From the NCBI GenBank assembly GCA_030635005.1, contig DAOVZS010000007.1, positions 1 through 23,930 on the forward strand: a stretch of 23,930 bases of DNA. Reading direction: 5' to 3'. Each line of letters begins with the position of its first letter. Position 1 is the stretch's first letter. The stretch comes from Thiomargarita sp. Lineage in GTDB: Bacteria; Pseudomonadota; Gammaproteobacteria; Beggiatoales; Beggiatoaceae. Shown here piece by piece: positions 15,313-21,587 of this stretch. Below the pieces are notes generated by a model that saw nothing but the letters and a program-made list of their open reading frames with translations, was not told where the DNA came from and did not search any database. Both the position numbers and the translations under genes were made by a program.

Positions 15313-15567
15313 TTTCTCGTTCCCACGCGCCAGCGTGGGAATGCCTAACACAACGCGCTGCGTTGTAGGACGCAGCGCGTCCTTTGCTCGCACGTGTCAT
15401 AATATCATTAGTCTTTATATGTTTTCTTATTCCTACGATCCAGCATCGAGAGGTCGTGACATGAAAACTGATATATATCATGACATGTGCAAAGAAAGGA
15501 CGCGTTGCGTCCTACAACGCAGCGCGTTGTGTTAGGCATTCCCACGCTGGCGCGTGGGAACGAGAAA
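15313..15567. mobile_element. MITE-like / paired REP element with 73-bp inverted arms
   Basis: The left arm 15313-15385 and right arm 15495-15567 are reverse complements at 72 of 73 positions. Each arm folds into three consecutive perfect hairpins. In the left arm these are TTCCCACGC/GCGTGGGAA (15320-15341), ACAACGC/GCGTTGT (15350-15366) and GGACGC/GCGTCC (15368-15382). The only mismatch between arms falls in a hairpin loop (15375 versus 15505), so all stems are preserved. The complementarity extends inward (15391-15400 with 15480-15489, 9 of 10) on the same symmetry axis and then fades. The 109-nt centre encodes no recognisable protein, and short frames here are by-products of the palindrome. 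No target duplication is visible. A non-autonomous element or REP pair moved by an outside transposase is the best reading. Confidence 0.75.
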
Positions 15568-15708
15568 ATCTGTTCTCTTGGTTTATTAAAAGAAAAGGTA
15601 GTAATGGTAGTATGGACTCCTCGTGGAGATAATGATATTCATCTGATTTCTGTACGAAAGGCGACAAAAAATGAAACAAAACGATTCTGGAAAGAAACTC
15701 GATTGTAA
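15568..15708 (+). pseudogene. brnT: BrnT toxin, C-terminal remnant
   Basis: The frame contains SLGLLKEKVVMVVWTPRGDN, then DIHLISVRKATKNETKRFW, matching the C-terminal half of BrnT RNase toxins (the family pattern is ..ITLG....LLVVV.T.RG...RIISARKAT..E...Y). Homology begins immediately after the right arm of the inverted-repeat element ends at 15567. The N-terminal half, with its DPxK...NxxKHGV opening, is not present between the element and the ATP-binding pseudogene. The open frame runs back into the element (ATG at 15487), but that part is palindrome sequence. The remnant should be inactive. Its end overlaps brnA by 38 nt, the normal arrangement. Confidence 0.75.
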
Positions 15709-15988
15709 AAATGACCCCTTGGATGTGCCATATAATCCTCATGATCAATTGGCAGTGGATGATTTTTGGAAAGACGGTGTTTCTGTACAGGGAGGGGGCA
15801 CAAAATCTGTGCGAAATGCATTAAGAAAAAATCATCATCTCAAAATACAAAGTACAAAAATCTCTACAACGCTTTGTCTTTCTACGGAAGTATTAACATA
15901 TTTTAAAAAAAGTGGGATAGATTGGCAAGATTCTATTGATGATATTCTTATGGCATATGTATTATCGCATAAGTCCTCGGTAAACTAA
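15671..15988 (+). CDS. brnA: BrnA-family antitoxin
   Basis: This 105-residue protein resembles BrnA antitoxins, which bind and neutralise BrnT and repress their own operon through a ribbon-helix-helix-like C-terminus. DVPYNPHDQLAVDDFWKD matches the family's D.PYN..D..AV..FW segment. KISTTLCLSTEVLTYFKKSG followed by WQDSIDDIL matches the K...S.RL..EVL..F...G.GWQ..I...L pattern. It is complete, unlike the toxin before it. The ATG at 15671 lies inside the brnT frame with a weak ribosome site (AAAGGCGA). The original promoter was probably upstream of brnT and may have been separated from it by the inserted element. An unrecognised gene follows after 30 nt. Confidence 0.8.
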   Translation: MKQNDSGKKLDCKNDPLDVPYNPHDQLAVDDFWKDGVSVQGGGTKSVRNALRKNHHLKIQSTKISTTLCLSTEVLTYFKKSGIDWQDSIDDILMAYVLSHKSSVN

Positions 15989-16018
15989 ACATATGAATAT
16001 TTAAAGAGCATACAAAAT

Positions 16019-16759
16019 ATGGCAAAGATTGGATTTAGTCAACTCCTTAAACGGGAATGGTTAGATTTTACAGTGCAACGCACATTAGAACAACTTCCTG
16101 TTTCTACAGCGAAACTTTCTATGGATACTTTTTTATCAGATAAAGTTGCGGTGGGTGTCACTACACGAAATCATACTCGGAAAAAAACGATTACTATTTT
16201 ATCTAAAATTTGGTTGAAACCGTCTAAAATACACAATTCTTTTAGAAAAGAAGGATTGGCTTTATTTGAATTGATGCCTGAACATACACATGTTGCCTTG
16301 CATTGGGGTATGACTATGGTTGCATATCCCTTTTTTGGAGTGGTGGCTGAACATGTGGGACGTTTATTGCGTTTACAAGATGAGGTGACGCTTATCCAAG
16401 TACAAAACCGTATACGAGAACAATGGGGAGAACGGGAGACGGTGAAAAGAGGCATACGTAAAATCATGCTGTCATGGGTAGATTGGGGATTATTATTAGA
16501 AACCAATAAAAGATGGATCTACACCGCACCTGCTGTGCAGTCTGTAAGTCATACACGTTTAACCAGTTGGTTATTAGAAAGTGCTTTGATTGCCAGTAAT
16601 GGTGATACAGCGGTGTTACGTCATTTGATGAATTATACGCCTGCTTTATTTCCTTTTCATTTGACCAACAGCTATTTTATACCTAATGAGCGTTTAGATA
16701 CTTTTAATCAGGGCGTTGACGATGTCAGTGTTACGTTTAATCAATATCACAAACGTTAA
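16019..16759 (+). CDS. Unrecognised 246-residue protein with possible winged-helix region
   Basis: I cannot place this protein in a family. It has no signal peptide or clear membrane segment, although ALHWGMTMVAYPFFGVVAEH (about 95-114) is rather hydrophobic. Residues about 125-165 (QVQNRIREQWGE, ETVKRGIRKIMLSWVDWGLL) read like a helix-turn-helix followed by KRWIY, reminiscent of a winged-helix wing. Small proteins of roughly this make-up occur in defence islands (for example BrxA-like), but I see no diagnostic motif. It lies 30 nt after brnA on the same strand and is followed by the convergent rubrerythrin gene. Codon use looks like its neighbours, so it is probably an expressed gene. Confidence 0.65.
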   Translation: MAKIGFSQLLKREWLDFTVQRTLEQLPVSTAKLSMDTFLSDKVAVGVTTRNHTRKKTITILSKIWLKPSKIHNSFRKEGLALFELMPEHTHVALHWGMTMVAYPFFGVVAEHVGRLLRLQDEVTLIQVQNRIREQWGERETVKRGIRKIMLSWVDWGLLLETNKRWIYTAPAVQSVSHTRLTSWLLESALIASNGDTAVLRHLMNYTPALFPFHLTNSYFIPNERLDTFNQGVDDVSVTFNQYHKR

Positions 16760-16773
16760 GAAATCACAGACGA

Positions 16774-16792
16774 GACAGGATTGATACCTGTC
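16774..16792. repeat. Small hairpin between convergent genes
   Basis: GACAGG (16774-16779) and CCTGTC (16787-16792) form a 6-bp stem with a 7-nt loop in the 50-nt gap between the 246-residue gene and the rubrerythrin-like gene. No T-run follows on either strand, so its value as a terminator is doubtful. Confidence 0.3.
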
Positions 16793-16809
16793 AAGTCTTG
16801 TGTTGATTG

Positions 16810-17289
16810 TCACACACCACCGCTATGTACTAATTCATAATAGCGTTTTTCCAATTCTTTTTTATGTGCTAACTCTTCAATCGCTAGAAATTGAAATAAG
16901 TCACGAATTGCTCCCTCAGGTGTTTGTGTTGCTAAATGCGTATATTGCTCCATAGCCACTTGTTCACGCCCTAACGCATATTGAAGAATGCTTTGATCAT
17001 CAGGAAAATCATCTAATTCAGGGACGTGTATATAATCAGAAAAACGGTGATCACTTGGGGGATTTCTGATCATGGTGGCGATGTGATGTTGTATGTCAGG
17101 ATTATTTTTTAATTCTTGAAATAATGTGAGATGATGTTGTTCTTCTTCTGCCAATTCTTGCACTAAGGCCCGTAAACGTTTACTCACTTTAGTCTGAAGT
17201 GCAGTATAAAAATTAAAGGCTTGTTGCTCAAAAGCAATGGCATAATCTAAAATATCCCCTAGGGAACTCAATTCTTTTGCATTCTTCAT
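16810..17289 (-). CDS. Rubrerythrin-like diiron protein (no rubredoxin domain)
   Basis: This 159-residue four-helix-bundle protein is of the ferritin-like/rubrerythrin type. The diiron ligand pattern E...ExxH...E...ExxH is visible: Glu21, Glu50-x-x-His53 (EEEQHH), Glu114 (REQVAMEQY, with Glu109 as alternative) and Glu139-x-x-His142 (EELAH). The C-terminal rubredoxin iron site (two CxxC) of classical rubrerythrins is missing, as in 'ferritin family protein' entries. The likely role is peroxide reduction or iron handling in the cytoplasm. The start is only 6 nt after the stop of the Fe-S flavoprotein gene, so it is very probably co-transcribed and may use that protein as electron donor; the partnership is inference. 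Confidence 0.85.
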   Translation of the reverse strand: MKNAKELSSLGDILDYAIAFEQQAFNFYTALQTKVSKRLRALVQELAEEEQHHLTLFQELKNNPDIQHHIATMIRNPPSDHRFSDYIHVPELDDFPDDQSILQYALGREQVAMEQYTHLATQTPEGAIRDLFQFLAIEELAHKKELEKRYYELVHSGGV

Positions 17290-17295
17290 AATATC

Positions 17296-19083
17296 TTACC
17301 TGCTTAAATACTGATGAATACTATTTGCAACACGATGTCCTGCTGCAATACCATGAATAACATCAGGGCCTTCTACTACATCACCTGCTGCCCAAAGCCA
17401 AGATTCTGAGGTGCCACCATCCGTATTAATAACGGGACGTCCTCTCTTATCCCATTCTAAGCGTTCTGTTAATGCATCTCCTAAGCATTCCAATTGGGGG
17501 GCTTGACCAATGGCTTCAATAACCATGTTTACTTCATGCGTGATGAGGGTGTTTTCATCATATTTAGGATGAAAACGACCTTGTTCATCAAAAATAGACA
17601 CACAAGCGATTGTGGTTAAGCCTACCAACTTTCCATTAACGACTTTGCATTCTTTAGGGCCTTGACTGGTTAATAAGGTAATGCCCTCTTCTAGCGCTTC
17701 AATGACTTCTATGTCATCAGCAAGCATATGCTCACGGGCTTCTAAAGCACAGACGATAATATTAACAGCTCCCCATTGTTGCCGTTGCAAACGGGCAAGG
17801 CTACGTGCAATATCAAAAGCCACATTTCCCCCGCCTATTACCGCAATTTTTGAACTGATGTCAATGTTTTCTTGTAGGGTAATACGTCGTAATAAGGCAA
17901 CACTAGAATAAACTTGTGCATGATCTGAATTGGGGATGCGTGTTGAACGTCCTTGATGTAATCCGATAGATATCAGCGTTGCATCATAATCTTGTTCTAA
18001 ATCTGTTACGGTGATGTCTTTACCAATACGGACGTTGCAACGAATATCAACACCCAAAGACGTGATCACTTCAATATCTTCATCTAACTTATCATAAGGT
18101 AGGCGATATTCAGGAATACCATAACGCATCATTCCCCCTGGTTTCTCAAAAGCTTCAAAAATCGTAACAGCATGACCTTGATAGGCTAAATCGAATGCAC
18201 AGGTTAAACCTGCTGCCCCTGCGCCCACAATGGCAATTTTTTTATGTGTTTTTTCTGTATTTTTGCCTTCTGAGGCAATTTCTTTAATACGTTCCGGAGA
18301 GAGCGTGTCCATAGCATAACGTTTTAACCAACGGATACTAATGGGATCACCTCGTTGCCCGATAGCGCATGCTGTTTCGCAGCGGTGTGTACAGACACGT
18401 CCACAGATATTGGCTAAAGGGTTTGTGCGATAAATCTGTCGCACGGCTTCTTCTATATTACCTTCCCAAATCGCTCGAATATATTCAGGTGCATGCATAT
18501 TTGTGGGACAAGCATCATGGCACATGCCACATTGAACGCAACGTGAGGCTTCTAATACAGCCGTTTTTTCATCAAAACCTTGAACAATTTCAACAAAAGA
18601 GCTGTGTCGCTCTTTTGCTTTTAATTCTGGCATGTCCTTTCGTTTTAAATCAAGTAAATCAGAATCACTAGATTTTGCCCATCCTTTCTCAAAACCTAAA
18701 TTATGCATCCCGTTATTATCAGGCAGAATAAAATAGGTATTCAAATCAAGACTCACATGAACATATTCGCGTGATAAGGATAAAGCCCCTGTAGGACAAA
18801 TATCCACACATAAAGCACACCAACAACAACGCCCATAATCAATAGCAGGACGTTGTGCTTTAAAGCCTTTGATAGGATCACTGGGTAAATCTGTAATATT
18901 GACCATGCGAATGGCTGCATTATCACAAATCGTCGCACATGTGCCACAGCCAATACATGTTTCCCAATCGTTGAGATGAAAACCACGATAATTAGGGGCA
19001 GCAGGACGGGGTTCAATGGGCAAAGTGACGGGTTGTCGCCCAAGAAAACTTAATGCTTTAAGGGGGGAAAAGAGACTCTTCAT
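17296..19083 (-). CDS. Fe-S flavoprotein: ferredoxin-like N-terminus fused to GltD-type FAD/NAD(P) oxidoreductase
   Basis: This 595-residue protein begins with a double-cluster ferredoxin module: CxxCxxCxxxC at Cys43-53 (CIGCGTCATIC) and Cys86-96 (CCWCALCVDICP). A GltD/DPYD-like Fe-S domain follows, with CVQCGMCHDACP (182-193) and the later quartet Cys227/231/235/239. Next come two Rossmann folds: FAD-binding IVGAGAAGLTCAFDLA (GxGxxG at 287-292) and NAD(P)-binding VIGGGNVAFDIARSLA (about 415-430). The C-terminal GDVVEGPDVIHGIAAG is the usual flavin-contact motif. It resembles the small subunit of glutamate synthase and NfnB/DsrL-like electron transfer proteins. There is no gltB-type partner, and its ferredoxin module is N-terminal rather than C-terminal as in DsrL. 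It sits between rhodanese (36 nt) and rubrerythrin (6 nt) genes; the electron acceptor is unknown. Confidence 0.85.
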   Translation of the reverse strand: MKSLFSPLKALSFLGRQPVTLPIEPRPAAPNYRGFHLNDWETCIGCGTCATICDNAAIRMVNITDLPSDPIKGFKAQRPAIDYGRCCWCALCVDICPTGALSLSREYVHVSLDLNTYFILPDNNGMHNLGFEKGWAKSSDSDLLDLKRKDMPELKAKERHSSFVEIVQGFDEKTAVLEASRCVQCGMCHDACPTNMHAPEYIRAIWEGNIEEAVRQIYRTNPLANICGRVCTHRCETACAIGQRGDPISIRWLKRYAMDTLSPERIKEIASEGKNTEKTHKKIAIVGAGAAGLTCAFDLAYQGHAVTIFEAFEKPGGMMRYGIPEYRLPYDKLDEDIEVITSLGVDIRCNVRIGKDITVTDLEQDYDATLISIGLHQGRSTRIPNSDHAQVYSSVALLRRITLQENIDISSKIAVIGGGNVAFDIARSLARLQRQQWGAVNIIVCALEAREHMLADDIEVIEALEEGITLLTSQGPKECKVVNGKLVGLTTIACVSIFDEQGRFHPKYDENTLITHEVNMVIEAIGQAPQLECLGDALTERLEWDKRGRPVINTDGGTSESWLWAAGDVVEGPDVIHGIAAGHRVANSIHQYLSR

Positions 19084-19119
19084 AATAAATCATCTTGTGT
19101 TATCATAATTAAAAGGTGT

Positions 19120-19449
19120 TTACTCCAATACCATGGGGATGATGGGTAAACCATAACGTGCCCAATGAATAATGCCCCCATGCAAATTATAAACATTATC
19201 ATAGCCTTTTTGTGTCATATACATACATGCTTGTGCGGAACGTGCACCAGTGCGACAGTAAAAAACCACTTTTTGATCTTTCGGGATATCATTGGCACAG
19301 ACAGGTAATATCTTGAGTGGTAACGGTTTTCCACTAGGAATAGAGGCTTGTATCATTTCGGGACGCGTACGCACGTCAATCAAAATGGGTGGGGGTTCTT
19401 CTTCTAGCCATCCTGCTAATTCTTGAGAGTCTATTTCTTTTATTAACAT
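19120..19449 (-). CDS. Single-domain rhodanese sulfurtransferase
   Basis: This 109-residue GlpE/PspE-like rhodanese transfers sulfane sulfur through a catalytic cysteine. ILIDVRTRPE (22-31) is the CH2A motif, and the active-site loop is CRTGARS with Cys65. The neutral/basic loop favours thiosulfate or persulfide rather than phosphate. ATG 19449 is preferred over GTG 19452 because TCCTC on the + strand (GAGGA on this strand, 19456-19460) lies 6 nt upstream of it. There is no export signal, so it is cytoplasmic. It is the first gene of a three-gene minus-strand operon with the Fe-S flavoprotein and the rubrerythrin-like protein, which suggests sulfur or persulfide chemistry linked to redox protection (inference). 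Confidence 0.9.
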   Translation of the reverse strand: MLIKEIDSQELAGWLEEEPPPILIDVRTRPEMIQASIPSGKPLPLKILPVCANDIPKDQKVVFYCRTGARSAQACMYMTQKGYDNVYNLHGGIIHWARYGLPIIPMVLE

Positions 19450-19556
19450 CACAAGTCCTCTTTTGGATACAATTATCAGTCTACTTTAACAGCTTATGAC
19501 GAAAGCTTGTTAATAACTCATGTTACGTACATCAATTAAAGGAAAATATATACATA

Positions 19557-21185
19557 ATGTCGAATCACAATGGACTCACCTATTCTGGACAAACCAACAG
19601 CCAAAATCCCGTTTGGCAAGGCCCTTTAAATTCGATAGCCTTTGATGAACAAGGCATTAAGACTAAATTGTTAAATTTGACGCAAGCATGTTATGTGGTC
19701 AAAAAACAAGGGCAACTTGGCGTTACTAATGATGGAGAGTTGACAGATGCGACTGCAACAGACATAGAAACTTTAACCGCCGTACCTCCTTTATTGCCAC
19801 AACAATTGGGTAATCCTCGTTTTTTAGAGGCTTACGGTGTTAAATACGCTTATACCACAGGTGCTATGGCTAATGGGATTGCTTCTGAAGAAATGGTGAT
19901 CGCTTTGGGTAAAGCAAAAATGTTGGCCTCTTTTGGGGCAGGTGGCTTAGTGCCTTCTCGAATTGAAGAAGCCATTAAACGCATTCAAGCTGCCTTACCC
20001 AATGGACCTTATGCTTTTAATCTCATTCATAGTCCCAAAGAACCGACTATTGAACGTGACACAGTTGATTTATATCTCAAATATGGTGTGAGGACAGTAG
20101 AAGCGGCCGCGTTTATGAATTTAACGCCTAATATTGTGTATTATCGCGCTGCTGGTTTAAGTTTAAATTCGGACAATCAAATTGACATTAAAAATCGTGT
20201 GATTGGCAAAATCTCTCGACGTGAAGTTGCGACGCATTTTATGCAACCTGCGCCAACTAAAATCCTGAAACAATTGCAAGCACAAGGTTTAATCACTGAA
20301 TTACAAGCCACTTTGGCGGAAAAAGTGCCGATGGCTGATGATATCACCGTAGAAGCGGATTCTGGGGGACATACTGATAATCGTCCTTTAGTGTGTTTAT
20401 TGCCCTCACTTATCGCCTTAAGAGATGAGATCCAAGAAAAACAAGGCTATGCGACTCCCATTAGAATTGGAGCGGGCGGAGGGATTGCCACTCCCCATTC
20501 TGCTTTAGCAGCTTTTATGATGGGAGCAGAGTATGTTGTGACAGGTTCAATTAACCAAGCGTGTCTTGAATCAGGCTCATCCACCCATACTCGAACATTA
20601 TTAGCACAAATTGGTATGGCAGATGTGATGATGGCCCCTGCTGCTGATATGTTTGAATTAGGGGTCAAACTCCAAGTGATTAAACGAGGCACTTTATTTC
20701 CCATGCGTGCTCAAAAGCTGTATGACTTATATACCACTTATAATGCTATTGAAGATATTCCGCCTGCTGAAAAACGTAAATTAGAACAACAACTCTTTAG
20801 AAAACCCTTGGAAACCATATGGCAAGAAACGGTAGATTATTTTTCTAAACGTGATCCTGAACAAATTAGTAAAGCAGCGAACGATTCAAAACGAAAAATG
20901 GCATTAATTTTCCGCTGGTATTTAGGACAATCCTCTCGCTGGGCAAATACGGGTGAAAAAGGACGCGAAATGGATTATCAAATTTGGGCAGGTCCTGCAA
21001 TGGGCACTTTTAATGATTGGGTACAAGGAACATATTTGGCAAAACCTCAGAATCGACATGTGGTTGATCTTGCACATCAAATTATGACAGGGGCTGCTTT
21101 TTTATATCGTATGCAAAATTTAAAATTGCAAAATTTGTCCATGTCTACGGCTTATTGGCATTATGTGCCCACCATACGTTGCTGA
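19557..21185 (+). CDS. pfaD: PfaD-family enoyl reductase (2-nitropropane dioxygenase-like flavoprotein)
   Basis: This 542-residue FMN-dependent TIM-barrel protein is of the PfaD/OmegaD type, the trans-acting enoyl reductase of polyunsaturated fatty acid and some polyketide synthases. Typical features: the N-terminal RFLEAYGVKYAYTTGAMANG, GLVPSRIEEAI, PYAFNLIHSP, then EADSGGHTDNRPL and IGAGGGIATPHSALAAFMMGA (split: RIGAGGGIATPHSALAAF) with phosphate-binding glycines. The C-terminal PTIRC-containing stretch with YQIWAGPAMGTFNDWVQGTYL is characteristic of PfaD over ordinary nitronate monooxygenases. Length is normal for the family. The multidomain PfaABC-type synthase normally beside it is not in the window. 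It is divergent from the rhodanese operon. AAAGGA lies 13 nt before the ATG, an unusually long spacing. Confidence 0.88.
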   Translation: MSNHNGLTYSGQTNSQNPVWQGPLNSIAFDEQGIKTKLLNLTQACYVVKKQGQLGVTNDGELTDATATDIETLTAVPPLLPQQLGNPRFLEAYGVKYAYTTGAMANGIASEEMVIALGKAKMLASFGAGGLVPSRIEEAIKRIQAALPNGPYAFNLIHSPKEPTIERDTVDLYLKYGVRTVEAAAFMNLTPNIVYYRAAGLSLNSDNQIDIKNRVIGKISRREVATHFMQPAPTKILKQLQAQGLITELQATLAEKVPMADDITVEADSGGHTDNRPLVCLLPSLIALRDEIQEKQGYATPIRIGAGGGIATPHSALAAFMMGAEYVVTGSINQACLESGSSTHTRTLLAQIGMADVMMAPAADMFELGVKLQVIKRGTLFPMRAQKLYDLYTTYNAIEDIPPAEKRKLEQQLFRKPLETIWQETVDYFSKRDPEQISKAANDSKRKMALIFRWYLGQSSRWANTGEKGREMDYQIWAGPAMGTFNDWVQGTYLAKPQNRHVVDLAHQIMTGAAFLYRMQNLKLQNLSMSTAYWHYVPTIRC

Positions 21186-21196
21186 TGTTACGCACT

Positions 21197-21345
21197 CCCC
21201 GTTGGGGCGAAGGCACAACCACAATCTTGTCTGATTAAAACATTAACAATGATCAGCTTGTGCTGAAAAATCCATAATTCACTTTCCTGAAATTCAGGAG
21301 AGCCCTTTGAGGCTTAGAGTCAGTTATGCCTTCGCCCCAAAGGGG
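21197..21345. repeat. Palindromic intergenic element with 23-bp inverted arms
   Basis: The left arm 21197-21219 (CCCCGTTGGGGCGAAGGC...) and right arm 21323-21345 (ending CCTTCGCCCCAAAGGGG) are complementary at 21 of 23 positions, and each outer end is itself a small CCCC/GGGG hairpin. Between them lie further hairpins: TCAGC/GCTGA around TTGT, and TCCTGAA/TTCAGGA. Nothing here codes for protein. The layout resembles the larger paired-hairpin element at 15313-15567, but the sequence differs. It fills most of the gap between pfaD and the copper genes. Confidence 0.65.
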
Positions 21346-21367
21346 ATAAGAAACCCTAATTTTATCT

Positions 21368-21583
21368 ATGATCATTCAAACAAAAACGATTCAAATCCAA
21401 AATATCAATTGTGGGCATTGTACCCAAACGATTGAAGAGGACATCGGTGAGATACAAGGTGTTAAGACGGTGACTGCGGATAAAAATACTAAAATGGTGA
21501 CGATTACGTGGGATGAACCGCCCGCTACTTGGCACACAATAGCGGCTGTACTGGTTGACATTGGCTTTCCTGAATCCTCATAA
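21368..21583 (+). CDS. Small HMA-domain copper chaperone (CopZ-like)
   Basis: This 71-residue heavy-metal-associated domain has the metal-binding CxxC as NCGHCTQTI (Cys at about residues 17 and 20), the usual beta-alpha-beta-beta-alpha-beta length and the family-typical VKTVTADKNTKMVTITWDE stretch. The expected role is to carry Cu(I) in the cytoplasm and hand it to CopA. It lies 4 nt upstream of the copA ATG, so the two are co-expressed. No good ribosome site is visible before its ATG, which follows the palindromic element by 22 nt. Its CGHC replaces the more common MxCxxC methionine with Asn. Confidence 0.88.
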   Translation: MIIQTKTIQIQNINCGHCTQTIEEDIGEIQGVKTVTADKNTKMVTITWDEPPATWHTIAAVLVDIGFPESS

Positions 21584-21587
21584 CATA

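Noticed and set aside
15296..15535. 79-residue open frame across the left arm of the palindromic element
   Set aside because: It consists mostly of hairpin sequence, resembles no protein, and the opposite-strand frames of the other arm mirror it.
15312..15570. CRISPR array or complete insertion sequence
   Set aside because: Only two inverted copies rather than regular direct repeats with spacers, and no transposase gene inside.
17296..19083. Assignment as glutamate synthase small subunit (gltD) or DsrL
   Set aside because: No large subunit nearby; the ferredoxin module is at the N-terminus, whereas DsrL carries its extra clusters C-terminally and GltD lacks the two-cluster module.
21555..21587. 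TTG at 21555 as copA start
   Set aside because: It would overlap the chaperone gene and add residues outside the conserved domain; ATG 21588 directly precedes the HMA domain.
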